Assembly: GCF_000316115.1 (NCBI RefSeq) | Contig: NZ_JH993797.1 | Coordinates: 3,830,486 to 3,894,485, forward strand | DNA: 64,000 nucleotides | Direction of reading: 5' to 3' | Source: Leptolyngbya sp. PCC 7375 | GTDB taxonomy: Bacteria; Cyanobacteriota; Cyanobacteriia; Phormidesmidales; Phormidesmidaceae | Part shown: piece after piece, positions 8,104-17,176 of the stretch | Position numbering within the stretch: the first letter of the stretch is position 1 | How the letters are laid out: each line of letters starts with the position of its first letter | The notes under the pieces: model-generated | Seen by the model: the letters and a program-made list of their open reading frames with translations, nothing else | Database searches by the model: none | What the model was told of the DNA's origin: nothing | Position numbers and translations under genes: made by a program

Positions 8104-8321
8104 ACAGAGGACTTCATGGCATTATCTTGCAGGAAAAACTCCATCAGGGTTGTCCCAAATGCCCATAACACCGATTAGAATCCTCTAGAACAAACCCTTG
8201 TAATTTCTACCCCCACACCCACCAAAAATCGAACTAACATTATATAGACAAGTCGGAATAATTCCGGGAAGCTAGTTTTTCTGAGAATTCTGTCACACTT
8301 AATTTTTTTCCAAAGCAACCT

Positions 8322-10424
8322 ATGACTTCTAAGGCAACTACCAGTGCTCCCGCTGTAGCAACCAACCCTTTTCTGACCGGCCATGGTCTCCCCCCCTTTG
8401 ATCAGTTTCAGCCCGATCAAGTAGAACCCGCGATCCAGCAGTTGATTGGCGAACTCACCACAGCCTTGGAGTCATTGGAAAAAACCATGAGCCCCACCTG
8501 GGAAGGCTTAGCAGAACCGCTAACTAAAATCAGTGAGCGGCTGGGTTGGACTTGGGGTGTCTTAGGACACTTAATGGGCGTTAAAAACAGCCCTAAACTC
8601 CGAGCCGCCTATGAAGCTGTGCAACCTGCCTTAGTACAGTTTTCCACCCGCTTAAGCCAGAGCAAAGCCTTCTACACCGGTTTCAAACAGCTGGCCCAAG
8701 ACACCAACCTCAGCCCTGCACAAAAACGCATTGTGGAAGCAGCCATCCGCGATGCTGAACTTTCAGGTGTGGGTCTAGAAGGTGACGCTAAGGAAACCTT
8801 CAACCAAATTCAACAACAGCTGGCGGAGCTATCAACCCAGTTTTCGAACCATGTGCTGGATGCCACCAAAGCCTTTAGCTTAACCTTAACAACCCCGGAA
8901 GACATTGCTGGGTTGCCCTCTAGTTTGTTAAGTCTAGCGGCTCAAGCAGCCCGCGATGCTGGAGAGGAATCGGCTACCGCAGAAGCAGGCCCCTGGCGAA
9001 TTACCCTGGATATTCCCAGCTATGGTCCCTTTATGAAGCACAGCCAGCGTCGTGACCTGAGGGAAAAAGTCTACCGCGCCTACATCAGCCGTGCGTCCTC
9101 TGGTGACCTCAATAACTCACCCCTGATTGATAAAACCTTAGTCCTCAGAAAACAGCAGGCTAATCTCCTTGGCTTTGATTCCTACGCTAATCTCAGCATT
9201 GCCAGAAAAATGGCATCCTCAGTCAATGCAGTGGAGGAGCTGATGGAAGAGCTGCGCAGTGCCAGCTATGACGCTGCTGTTAAAGAGTTACAGGACCTCA
9301 AAGTCTTTGCGCTAGCGCACAACGCATCGACAGCTAACGACTTGAAACAGTGGGATATTCCCTTCTGGGCAGAACGCATGCGGGAAAAAGAGTTTGATCT
9401 TAACGACGAAGCGCTCAGACCCTATTTTCCATTACCTCAGGTACTCAACGGTTTGTTTGAGTTAGCCCATCGCCTCTTTGGTGTAACGATTCAGGCCGTC
9501 GATGGTGAGGCTCCCGTTTGGCATCAAGATGTGCGCTACTTTGCCATTGCCGATGGCAACGGTGCACCCATTGCCTATTTCTATCTTGACCCCTACAGTC
9601 GACCCGCTGAAAAACGTGGCGGTGCCTGGATGGATGAATGCATTGTGCGTGCCCATACAGAGCCTAAACACCCCGTGCGTCTACCGGTGGCCTATCTTGT
9701 CTGCAACCAGTCACCCCCCATTGATGGCAAACCTAGCCTGATGACCTTCCGAGAAGTAGAAACCCTGTTTCATGAGTTTGGCCACGGGCTACAGCATATG
9801 CTGACCCAGGTCGACTATCCAGGGGCTGCGGGCATTAACAATGTGGAGTGGGACGCTGTCGAACTGCCCAGTCAGTTTATGGAAAACTGGTGCTACGACC
9901 GCAATACCCTATTCAAAATGGCACGGCACTTTGAGACTGGCGAGCCTTTGCCTGAAGCGGATTACCAGAAGCTACTAGCTGCCCGCAACTTTATGACCGG
10001 CAATGCCATTTTGCGCCAGGTGAATTTTGGTTGGCTCGACATTGAACTGCATTCTCGTTATCAGCCCGATGGGTCTGAGACCATCTGGGATGTGCGGGAT
10101 CGACTGGCAACAAAAACTACGGTGCTGCCGCCCTTGGCTGAGGATGCGTTTTTATGCAGCTTTGGCCATATCTTTGCCGGTGGTTATGCGGCAGGCTACT
10201 ACAGTTACTTCTGGGCCGAGGTCCTCAGCGCCGATGCCTTTGCCGCGTTTGAGGAAGTGGGCATTGATAACGAAAGTGCTGTGCAGGAAACTGGTAAGCG
10301 TTTTCGCGATACGGTGCTGGCCTTGGGCGGCAGCCGTCATCCCATGGAGGTATTCCAGGCATTTCGCGGTCGTGAGCCTAGCACAGACGCGCTGTTAAGA
10401 CACCGGGGCTTGAAGGCAGCATAA
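8322..10424 (+). CDS. prlC: Oligopeptidase A (M3 family zinc metallopeptidase)
   Basis: Cytosolic thimet-type peptidase that degrades short peptides, including cleaved signal peptides. The zinc site HEFGHGLQH sits at about residue 485, with the third ligand Glu in the downstream NNVEWDAVELPSQ segment, typical of M3. The length of 700 residues matches bacterial OpdA. ATG 8322 is the first start in a frame with the family's N-terminal NPFL...LPPFDQ region. Followed by a strong hairpin at 10426-10460 before mgtE. Confidence 0.93.
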   Translation: MTSKATTSAPAVATNPFLTGHGLPPFDQFQPDQVEPAIQQLIGELTTALESLEKTMSPTWEGLAEPLTKISERLGWTWGVLGHLMGVKNSPKLRAAYEAVQPALVQFSTRLSQSKAFYTGFKQLAQDTNLSPAQKRIVEAAIRDAELSGVGLEGDAKETFNQIQQQLAELSTQFSNHVLDATKAFSLTLTTPEDIAGLPSSLLSLAAQAARDAGEESATAEAGPWRITLDIPSYGPFMKHSQRRDLREKVYRAYISRASSGDLNNSPLIDKTLVLRKQQANLLGFDSYANLSIARKMASSVNAVEELMEELRSASYDAAVKELQDLKVFALAHNASTANDLKQWDIPFWAERMREKEFDLNDEALRPYFPLPQVLNGLFELAHRLFGVTIQAVDGEAPVWHQDVRYFAIADGNGAPIAYFYLDPYSRPAEKRGGAWMDECIVRAHTEPKHPVRLPVAYLVCNQSPPIDGKPSLMTFREVETLFHEFGHGLQHMLTQVDYPGAAGINNVEWDAVELPSQFMENWCYDRNTLFKMARHFETGEPLPEADYQKLLAARNFMTGNAILRQVNFGWLDIELHSRYQPDGSETIWDVRDRLATKTTVLPPLAEDAFLCSFGHIFAGGYAAGYYSYFWAEVLSADAFAAFEEVGIDNESAVQETGKRFRDTVLALGGSRHPMEVFQAFRGREPSTDALLRHRGLKAA

Positions 10425-10425
10425 C

Positions 10426-10460
10426 CATCAGGAGGGTGGGCAATGCCCATCCTCCTGATG
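10426..10460 (+). terminator. Strong hairpin after the oligopeptidase gene
   Basis: A 17-bp stem with one G-T pair (CATCAGGAGGGTGGGCA at 10426-10442 with its complement at 10444-10460). It starts immediately after the stop codon. There is no T tract, so it may act as an mRNA-stabilising hairpin rather than a classic intrinsic terminator. Confidence 0.6.
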
Positions 10461-10531
10461 ATGCAACTGAGAAATTTGCAGGATTTTCTTCGTTCTAGAC
10501 CCATTCCACCACTAGACTATAGGCAACTGGA

Positions 10532-11944
10532 TTGGGCATACCTTCCTTGACGGACACTGAACAGGCTACAAGCACTGCATCATTTTCGCGCAGGGAACTG
10601 CGCGAACTGGTGCGATCGCAACTTCAGGCTCTCCTAGAACAGAACAATTACCAAGGGGCAAAAGCATTACTGGTCCCTGTACAGCCTGCGGATATCGCTG
10701 AAGCTATCGAAGGGTTGCCTGATACGATGCAGGCCCTTGCCTTCCGCCTACTGTCTAAGGCTGAAGCCATTGAAGTCTATGAAAATCTAGACTCCAGCAT
10801 TCAGCAAACCCTGGTTGAAGACTTTAAGCGCCAGGACGTCATCGACATTGTGGACAAGATGTCGCCTGACGACCGGGCGCGCCTCTTTGATGAACTCCCC
10901 GCCAAGGTGGTACGACAATTGCTGCAACAGCTGAGTGCACAGGAACGCGAAGCCACAGCCCTGTTATTGGGTTATGAGGCAGGCACAGCTGGGCGGGCCA
11001 TGACCCCCGAATACATCGCCCTAAAAGAAAACTGGACAGTGGAACGGGCACTCAATCACATTCGCAAACTGGCCAGTGCTAGTGAAACGGTGTACTACCT
11101 GTATGTCACCGACAGAGCCCGTCGTCTCACAGGTATCTTGTCACTGCGAATTTTAGTGACCGGTCAACCCGATCAAACCATTGGAGAGCTGATGACCCGC
11201 GAAGTGGTTTCAGTGCAAACGGGTGTGGACCAAGAAGAAGTCGCCAGGTTGATTCAACGCTACGACTTTTTGGCAGTGCCCGTTGTCGATACTGAGGAAC
11301 GGCTGGTGGGCATCATCACCGTTGATGACGTGATCGATATCCTCGAAGAAGAAGCCACCAAGGACATTTATGCCTTGGGCGGTGTTCAATCTGGCGGTGA
11401 TAACTACTTTCAGACCAACCTGCTAACGGTCGCTCGCAAGCGCGTTGTATGGCTCTCAGTACTGCTTGTGGCCAATACCTTTACCGCTGCCGTGATCAGA
11501 AGCCAGGAAAGTTTGATTCAACAGGTGGCGATCTTAGCCTCGTTTATCCCGCTACTGATCGGTACCGGGGGTAACGTAGGCGCTCAGTCATCCACCGTGG
11601 TGATCCGTGGTTTGAACACCGATGAGCTTAAGCTACGAGAGGCGTTCCAGGTGATTCGTCGAGAAGCGATCGCAGGTGCCTTCCTGGGTCTCATGCTGGC
11701 CCTAGTCGTCACCGGAGTGCTATACATCCTGCCTGTTATCGATGTAGGAGTGGCCCTCACCGTAGGCCTTAGCCTGATCGCAATTTCCGTCCTGGCATCC
11801 AGCGCCGGAGCAGCTCTACCTATTCTGTTCCAAAGCTTAGGCTTTGACCCTGCGCTGATGTCAGCCCCATTTATTACCACCGTCGTAGATGTATTTGGAG
11901 TATTTATCTACTTAACTCTGGCAAGACAAGTGCTCCAGCTGTAG
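10532..11944 (+). CDS. mgtE: Magnesium transporter MgtE
   Basis: Inner-membrane Mg2+ channel. Order of parts: an MgtE_N helical domain (about 25-135, with ADIAEAIEGLP and DRARLFDELP repeats), two CBS domains (about 140-265, ending VGIITVDDVIDILEEE), then five membrane helices from about residue 300, including the pore segment IGTGGNVGAQSS. 470 residues, normal for the family. The start is TTG 10532 or TTG 10547; there is no clear ribosome site for either. No magnesium riboswitch is recognisable in the 107-base leader. Confidence 0.92.
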   Translation: MGIPSLTDTEQATSTASFSRRELRELVRSQLQALLEQNNYQGAKALLVPVQPADIAEAIEGLPDTMQALAFRLLSKAEAIEVYENLDSSIQQTLVEDFKRQDVIDIVDKMSPDDRARLFDELPAKVVRQLLQQLSAQEREATALLLGYEAGTAGRAMTPEYIALKENWTVERALNHIRKLASASETVYYLYVTDRARRLTGILSLRILVTGQPDQTIGELMTREVVSVQTGVDQEEVARLIQRYDFLAVPVVDTEERLVGIITVDDVIDILEEEATKDIYALGGVQSGGDNYFQTNLLTVARKRVVWLSVLLVANTFTAAVIRSQESLIQQVAILASFIPLLIGTGGNVGAQSSTVVIRGLNTDELKLREAFQVIRREAIAGAFLGLMLALVVTGVLYILPVIDVGVALTVGLSLIAISVLASSAGAALPILFQSLGFDPALMSAPFITTVVDVFGVFIYLTLARQVLQL

Positions 11945-12218
11945 TGGGTGGTGAATAATAGGGCATAGGATGCCAACATCTGTAGCAAAAAGCTAAAACG
12001 CTTGAATCTTGGCACTCAGTGAACTACTGCCCATTTCCTCAATTGGCTACCGCGTATAACCGATCCCCGGACCGATCACAGCATTTGCCACAATAATTTA
12101 GGATATATATGGTGATACGTGACACTGCGCAACATTCCAGTTTTCTAAAACAGGCACTACCTAAATTAGCTTATTTGACTGAAATAGACCGCTACGACTA
12201 CAAACGAGACGTCAGCCC

Positions 12219-12998
12219 GTGCTAAAAAATTTCCAGCAAGGTTTGAAGAATGACCTGATTGCAGGTCTTCTGGTGATTATTCCCCTCGCCACAACGATTT
12301 GGCTAACCATTACCGTAGCCAGCTGGGTAATTCGTGCGCTGACCAAATTTCCCAAGCAGTTAAATCCTTTTGTTGATTTACACCCAGCTCTAGTAGCCCT
12401 CTTTAATTTAGGCGTTGGATTTGCGGTACCTTTGCTAGCCATTTTGCTCATTGGTCTGATGGCTCGCAATATTGCTGGTCGTTGGCTGTTAGACCTTGGC
12501 GAGCGCATCCTACAATCTATTCCCTTGGCTGGCTCAGTTTACAAAACTCTGAAACAGCTGCTTGAGACTGTCTTAAAAGACACCAAAAGTCAGTTTAGCC
12601 GCGTGGTGTTGGTGGAATATCCCCGCCGAGGCATCTGGGCCATTGCCTTTGTCACCAGCTCAGTCACATCCATGAATCCTGATTCCAAGATGCTGAGTGT
12701 GTTTGTGCCCACTACGCCTAATCCCACCAGTGGCTGGTATGCAGTTGTTCCCGAGGCTGATGTGGTTAACCTCAGTATCTCTATTGAAGAAGCGTTCAAA
12801 GTTTTGCTATCAGGCGGTATTGTTGGACCCAATCTAGCTGAGGCCTTAGTGGAAAAAGATTCAGACAGACCCCAACTGACTGCTGGAGACGGAGAGGCCT
12901 TACCAGCCGACTCAGCCGCATCCCAACAGGCTAAGTCCGAAACATCTGAATCCCCTGAAACCAGATTTGAACTCGTTAATATTGATCAACAAGGATAG
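12219..12998 (+). CDS. DUF502 family membrane protein
   Basis: 259 residues, GTG start. Two N-terminal membrane helices (GLLVIIPLATTIWLTITVAS and VALFNLGVGFAVPLLAILLI) precede a soluble domain with the DUF502 core (SIPLAGSVYKTLKQ, then VLVEYPRRGIWAIAFVTS and VPTTPNPTSGWY). The acidic tail of about 50 residues is variable. In cyanobacteria this gene commonly precedes nusB, as here (71 bases). Biochemical function is unknown. Confidence 0.88.
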   Translation: MLKNFQQGLKNDLIAGLLVIIPLATTIWLTITVASWVIRALTKFPKQLNPFVDLHPALVALFNLGVGFAVPLLAILLIGLMARNIAGRWLLDLGERILQSIPLAGSVYKTLKQLLETVLKDTKSQFSRVVLVEYPRRGIWAIAFVTSSVTSMNPDSKMLSVFVPTTPNPTSGWYAVVPEADVVNLSISIEEAFKVLLSGGIVGPNLAEALVEKDSDRPQLTAGDGEALPADSAASQQAKSETSESPETRFELVNIDQQG

Positions 12999-13069
12999 CC
13001 TCGTATATCCGCGCCGCCCACACACTGGCTGATAAGATATCTGAGCTAGACCACCCACTCCCAAACGCC

Positions 13070-13783
13070 ATGCAATCCCGTCGTATTGCCCGTGAGCTCG
13101 CCCTCCTTGGCATGAGTCAGCTTACGGACGATCCAAAACGTAGTAAGCAAACTTCTGGCCCATCTGTTGACACATTGTTGACCGAAGCCATTCGCACCCT
13201 CACAGCCGAGGTGAAAGAAACCCTAGAAGCAGCATCGGCAAAACTGGTGCGGGGTAACCGCCAATTGCTCGATAGCGAAACTCGCGCTGGCGATCTTCGC
13301 AGTGCCCAAGAAACGGTCAAGGGTGCCATTGAACAGGTGCAAACTGCTATTAACCGGCTTGGCGCTGCCACAGAACTACCAGAATTTGTGCAACTGGCAG
13401 GTCGTAAAGATATTCAAGATTACTCCCAAAGGATTATCATCCAACTCACCCAGCATCGTGATGACATTGACCAGCAGCTAGACAGTGCCATGGTGGGGTG
13501 GAACTTAAAACGTTTGGCTCGGGTGGATCGCGATATTCTCAGGATTGCTCTCACCGAGATTGTGTACCTGGCGGTGGATAAACGAATTGCTATCGATGAA
13601 GCCATCGAAATCGCCAAACGATACAGTGATGAGGAAGGCTATCGGTTTATCAATGGTGTTATGCGTCGAGTGACAGATCAGCTAGCAAGTCAAAAACTGG
13701 ATGCCAGATCAACACCTCTGAAATTGTCGAAAGTGGCGTCAGAGAGCAGCCCTGATCCTATGCCTTCTGATGACGAACCTTAA
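13070..13783 (+). CDS. nusB: Transcription antitermination factor NusB
   Basis: RNA-binding factor that works with NusE (S10) on boxA for rRNA antitermination. Starts MQSRRIARELALLGMSQL. The C-terminal half carries the NusB signature (WNLKRLARVDRDILRIALTE, then RIAIDEAIEIAKRYSDEEGY and FINGVMRR). At 237 residues it is longer than E. coli NusB because of a cyanobacterial insertion between about residues 30 and 120 with coiled-coil character (EVKETLEAASAKL). Lies between DUF502 and ftsY. Confidence 0.93.
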   Translation: MQSRRIARELALLGMSQLTDDPKRSKQTSGPSVDTLLTEAIRTLTAEVKETLEAASAKLVRGNRQLLDSETRAGDLRSAQETVKGAIEQVQTAINRLGAATELPEFVQLAGRKDIQDYSQRIIIQLTQHRDDIDQQLDSAMVGWNLKRLARVDRDILRIALTEIVYLAVDKRIAIDEAIEIAKRYSDEEGYRFINGVMRRVTDQLASQKLDARSTPLKLSKVASESSPDPMPSDDEP

Positions 13784-13878
13784 GTTTGCAGCCAAATTTC
13801 AAATTTATAACAGGCCTGATTTTTACATCAGTGGGTGATGCCCACTCTACACGTTGAACATTGCCCATTCATTGACCT

Positions 13879-15447
13879 ATGTCTTCATTTAATTGGTTTC
13901 GCCGTGGCTATGACGAGTCCTCTGAAACAGAGGCTGCCAAAACAGATGAAACAACAAATGATTCAACATCTGCGGAGGCTGCCGCAGACGACAGTGATGC
14001 ACCTGCCAGTGCTGAAGATTATTTAGCTTGGGCTAAGGCCGCTTACCAAAATATTCAGCAGCAACAGTCAACCGTTGAGGAACCTGAAGCAGAACCGGAA
14101 CCCGAGCCTGAGCCCGTGGAACCGGAACCAGAATCTGAACCGGAGCCAGCAGTTGAGGCTCCAGTAGAGACCGAAACCGCTGCACCAGCGGCAGAAACTC
14201 CCGTCTCTACAGACGTGTCCACAGAGATTCCTGCGCCGGAAGAAACTCCTGCAATAACTGAGGAAGAGGAAGCATTAACAGAAGTCACACCCTCCGTTGC
14301 TGCTCCCTTCTGGGCCAAAGCAGCCGAGGCGGAACGAGAAGCGCGCTTGGCCAAACTAAAGGAAACCGCCATCGTTGAGCCTGAGCCAGAACCGGAATCT
14401 GAGCCTGAACCAGAACCGCAAATGGTTATGCCCGATGTCGATTTGGACGAGGCATTTCTTTGGTCAGCCGAGGTTTTAGCATCCCAAGGGCGACGTCCGG
14501 ATGACATATCCCTTGAAGAAATCACCTGGCTTAACCAGTTACGTCAAGGGCTAGGCAAAACTCGACGGGGTCTGGTCAATCAGCTGAAAGCAGTTGTAGG
14601 GCAGGGACCGCTTAATGAAGATGCCATCTACGAAATTGAGGCCTTGTTGCTGCAAGCCGATGTCGGCGTAGAAGCCACCGATCAGATTATCGAAGCTCTC
14701 CAATCCAAAATGCGTGAGGCGACCTTACCGCCTGACGCCGCCATTCGCTATCTTAAAAAGCTGCTGCGACAGATGCTGGATAGTCCGCTTGAGGGGAATC
14801 ACAACTTACTGTTTGTGCCCGAAGGTGAACAGCTCAACATTTGGTTGATAGTGGGTGTCAATGGAGCCGGTAAAACCACGACCATCGGTAAGCTCACCCA
14901 CATTGCGAAAAAATCTGGCTATAACTGCCTGATTGCAGCAGCGGATACCTTCCGCGCAGCTGCCGTGGAGCAGGTCACAGTTTGGGGAGCCCGCAGCGGT
15001 GTCGAAGTCATTGCTAATCCAGGGCAAAATACTGACCCAGCTGCCGTCGTGTTTGACGCTATTGCCGCTGCCCAATCACGCAATACAGAGCTACTCCTGG
15101 TAGACACAGCAGGCCGTCTACAAAATAAAAAGAATTTGATGGACGAGCTCAACAAAATCCGACGCATTGTCGATAAAAAAGCATCGGACGCCAATGTAGA
15201 AGCCCTGCTAGTGCTAGATGCCACCCTGGGGCAGAACGGTGTCAGACAGGCTAAGGTCTTTTCAGAAGCGGCCAATCTTAGCGGCGTGGTCCTGACAAAA
15301 TTGGATGGTACTGCCAAGGGTGGGGTGGCCCTGGCGGTGGTGCAGCAGCTCGGTCTACCCATTCGGTTTATCGGTGCCGGCGAAGGGATTGAGGATTTAA
15401 GGCCGTTCTCTAGCTATGAGTTTGTCGAAGCATTATTAAGCGGGTAG
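13879..15447 (+). CDS. ftsY: Signal recognition particle receptor FtsY
   Basis: SRP receptor GTPase for co-translational membrane targeting. The N-terminal A domain (about residues 1-200) is very acidic, with repeated EPEPEP runs at about 65-95 and again at about 170-185. The N domain follows (LNQLRQGLGKTRRGLVNQL), then the G domain: P-loop GVNGAGKTTTIGKLT, DTFRAAAVEQ (IBD region), DTAGRLQNKKNLMDEL and TKLDGTAKGG. 522 residues. The gene for its RNA partner (SRP RNA) lies about 19 kb away at 34497-34590. Co-directional with nusB, 95 bases downstream. Confidence 0.95.
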   Translation: MSSFNWFRRGYDESSETEAAKTDETTNDSTSAEAAADDSDAPASAEDYLAWAKAAYQNIQQQQSTVEEPEAEPEPEPEPVEPEPESEPEPAVEAPVETETAAPAAETPVSTDVSTEIPAPEETPAITEEEEALTEVTPSVAAPFWAKAAEAEREARLAKLKETAIVEPEPEPESEPEPEPQMVMPDVDLDEAFLWSAEVLASQGRRPDDISLEEITWLNQLRQGLGKTRRGLVNQLKAVVGQGPLNEDAIYEIEALLLQADVGVEATDQIIEALQSKMREATLPPDAAIRYLKKLLRQMLDSPLEGNHNLLFVPEGEQLNIWLIVGVNGAGKTTTIGKLTHIAKKSGYNCLIAAADTFRAAAVEQVTVWGARSGVEVIANPGQNTDPAAVVFDAIAAAQSRNTELLLVDTAGRLQNKKNLMDELNKIRRIVDKKASDANVEALLVLDATLGQNGVRQAKVFSEAANLSGVVLTKLDGTAKGGVALAVVQQLGLPIRFIGAGEGIEDLRPFSSYEFVEALLSG

Positions 15448-15575
15448 GTTGGGTTGACAAACAAAACCCAATAATCAATACGATTGATTCCATAAACCCA
15501 TGAAACTCAATCATCAATACCAATGGCATCGATACCATTGGATTGTTGGGTTTCGCAAAGCTCTACCCAACCTAC
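15444..15575. repeat. MITE-like imperfect inverted repeat
   Basis: Outer arms GTAGGTTGGGT (15444-15454) and ACCCAACCTAC (15565-15575) enclose inner complementary blocks (AAACCCAA near 15472 and TTGGGTTT near 15545) and a central ATGGCATCGATACCAT palindrome. The left arm includes the ftsY stop codon. It resembles the dispersed TAGGTTGGGTT elements common in cyanobacterial genomes. No open reading frame inside. Confidence 0.7.
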
Positions 15576-15598
15576 GGGAATTGTTCATTTCAACATAA

Positions 15599-16585
15599 AT
15601 GCCGGTTTATTTCTTTTGGGGTGCCGATGAGTTTCGGATGAAAAAGGCGGTACGCGCATTGTGCGATCGCAACCTCAACCCTGACTGGGCTAGCTTTAAC
15701 TACGAAAAAATCCCACCGGAGCAGTCCGACGCCATTATCCAGGGGCTAAACCAGGCCATGACGCCCCCCTTTGGCATGGGTAAACGGGTGGTGTGGCTAG
15801 TGGATACCCCCGTGTGTCAACGCTGTTCTGCTGACCTTGTCGCTGAACTAGAGCGGACGCTGCCCAATATTCCCGACAGTGCCATCCTGCTCCTGACCAG
15901 TAGCAATAAACCTGATGGACGCTTAAAGTCCACTAAACTCATCAAAAAGTATGCCGATATTCGCGAGTTTGACACCATCCCGCCGTGGAAAACTGATCAG
16001 ATTGAACATCAGGTATATCAAGTTGCTAAGGATGTAGGGGTACAGCTCACTCCCCAAGCAGCTGCCCTACTGGGAGAAGCGATTGGTGCCGACACTCGCC
16101 GTCTTTATAACGAACTGGAAAAACTCAAAACCTATTGGCCCCAACCGAAACAGGCACTGCCCCCCGAAGCGGTTCATGCCCTCGTGGCCACTAGCACCCA
16201 AAGCAGTCTGCAGTTAGCGGCAGCCCTGCGCCAGGGGCAAACAGACCGAGCCCTGACCCTCATTACCGAACTACTAACGCGCAATGAGCCCGCTTTGCGG
16301 ATCGTTGCCACCCTGGTAGGGCAGTTTCGCACCTGGCTATGGGTCAAACTCATGACCGAATCCGGTGAACGAGATACCCGAGCCATTGCCCAAGCGGCAG
16401 ATGTCGGCAACCCTAAACGTATTTATTTTTTACAAAAAGAGATATATGGCATCTCGTCCTTACAATTGCAAAATGCCCTGAAACTTCTACTATCCCTTGA
16501 ATATTCCCTTAAACAGGGAGCGCCAGAGACTGTAACATTACATACCAAAGTTATCGAACTAGCGCATTGCTTCAAGCCGGTCTAA
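15599..16585 (+). CDS. holA: DNA polymerase III subunit delta
   Basis: Clamp-loader subunit that opens the beta ring during replication. 328 residues with the delta-subunit plan: an N-terminal RecA-like region without a working P-loop (MPVYFFWGADEFRMKKAV), a middle lid (AAALLGEAIGADTRRLYNELEKL) and a C-terminal collar domain (LQLAAALRQGQTDRAL, then LLSLEYSLKQG). ATG 15599 lies just after the inverted repeat. Cyanobacterial delta proteins are divergent, but the N-terminus and the GADTRRLYNELEKL motif make the call firm. Confidence 0.88.
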   Translation: MPVYFFWGADEFRMKKAVRALCDRNLNPDWASFNYEKIPPEQSDAIIQGLNQAMTPPFGMGKRVVWLVDTPVCQRCSADLVAELERTLPNIPDSAILLLTSSNKPDGRLKSTKLIKKYADIREFDTIPPWKTDQIEHQVYQVAKDVGVQLTPQAAALLGEAIGADTRRLYNELEKLKTYWPQPKQALPPEAVHALVATSTQSSLQLAAALRQGQTDRALTLITELLTRNEPALRIVATLVGQFRTWLWVKLMTESGERDTRAIAQAADVGNPKRIYFLQKEIYGISSLQLQNALKLLLSLEYSLKQGAPETVTLHTKVIELAHCFKPV

Positions 16586-16649
16586 AGGCTTACCATGCAG
16601 TACTCCTGTTTTATTCACTAGAATTGGTCAAATCTTGCTAGGTATTGCC

Positions 16650-17132
16650 ATGATGATTGCTCGTTGCTCTAGTAATGACAGTGACGGTCCTCGTCACCTT
16701 CGCCGGATAGTTGGAATTAGTGCCAGCCTGCTTGCCATTGCCTGGCTCCCGCTATCTACACTCTGGCAAAATGTCTACGCCCAGAGTTTTACAGAGGAAG
16801 AAATCGGCAACTACGCTGCTGCCATACTAGCTGTCGAAGAGATTCGCTTGGAAGCTCGCGCTGAAATCAGCGACATCATGCAAATTGCTAATGAGGATAT
16901 TACCCGGCACGATTTACGCTGTGTAAGCACCAATGATTTATCAAAGCTTCCCCGTACGGTAAGATCTCAAATCCGGCGTTTACTGATCAACTACTGTAAC
17001 GATGCCCAAGAATTAGTAGAGGACCGAGGTCTCACTACTGATCTATTTAACGCAATCACCGCTGCTCATCGTCAGGATGAAGCTCTAACTGAGCAGATAC
17101 AATTGGAGATAGCAAGGCTAAGGCTGCAGTAG
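16650..17132 (+). CDS. DUF4168 family exported protein
   Basis: About 160 residues from ATG 16650 (TTG 16635 is also open). A hydrophobic segment (ISASLLAIAWLPLSTLW) ends in VYAQSF, a plausible signal-peptidase site. The mature part is helical (IGNYAAAILAVEEIRLEARAE, later LFNAITAAHRQDEALTEQIQ), matching the DUF4168 pattern of two helices around a short linker. Cyanobacteria-enriched family of unknown role. 44 bases upstream of obgE on the same strand. Confidence 0.72.
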   Translation: MMIARCSSNDSDGPRHLRRIVGISASLLAIAWLPLSTLWQNVYAQSFTEEEIGNYAAAILAVEEIRLEARAEISDIMQIANEDITRHDLRCVSTNDLSKLPRTVRSQIRRLLINYCNDAQELVEDRGLTTDLFNAITAAHRQDEALTEQIQLEIARLRLQ

Positions 17133-17176
17133 GGCAGTTCGCCGATACTTTACTACCGTCTACCGACCCTCCCCTT

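Noticed and set aside
10425..10531. Mg2+ riboswitch upstream of mgtE
   Set aside because: The leader is mostly the oligopeptidase hairpin; no M-box-like structure fits.
14055..14525. Ser/Gly-rich 156-codon frame antisense to ftsY
   Set aside because: Produced by the EPEPEP-coding repeats of the FtsY acidic domain read on the other strand.
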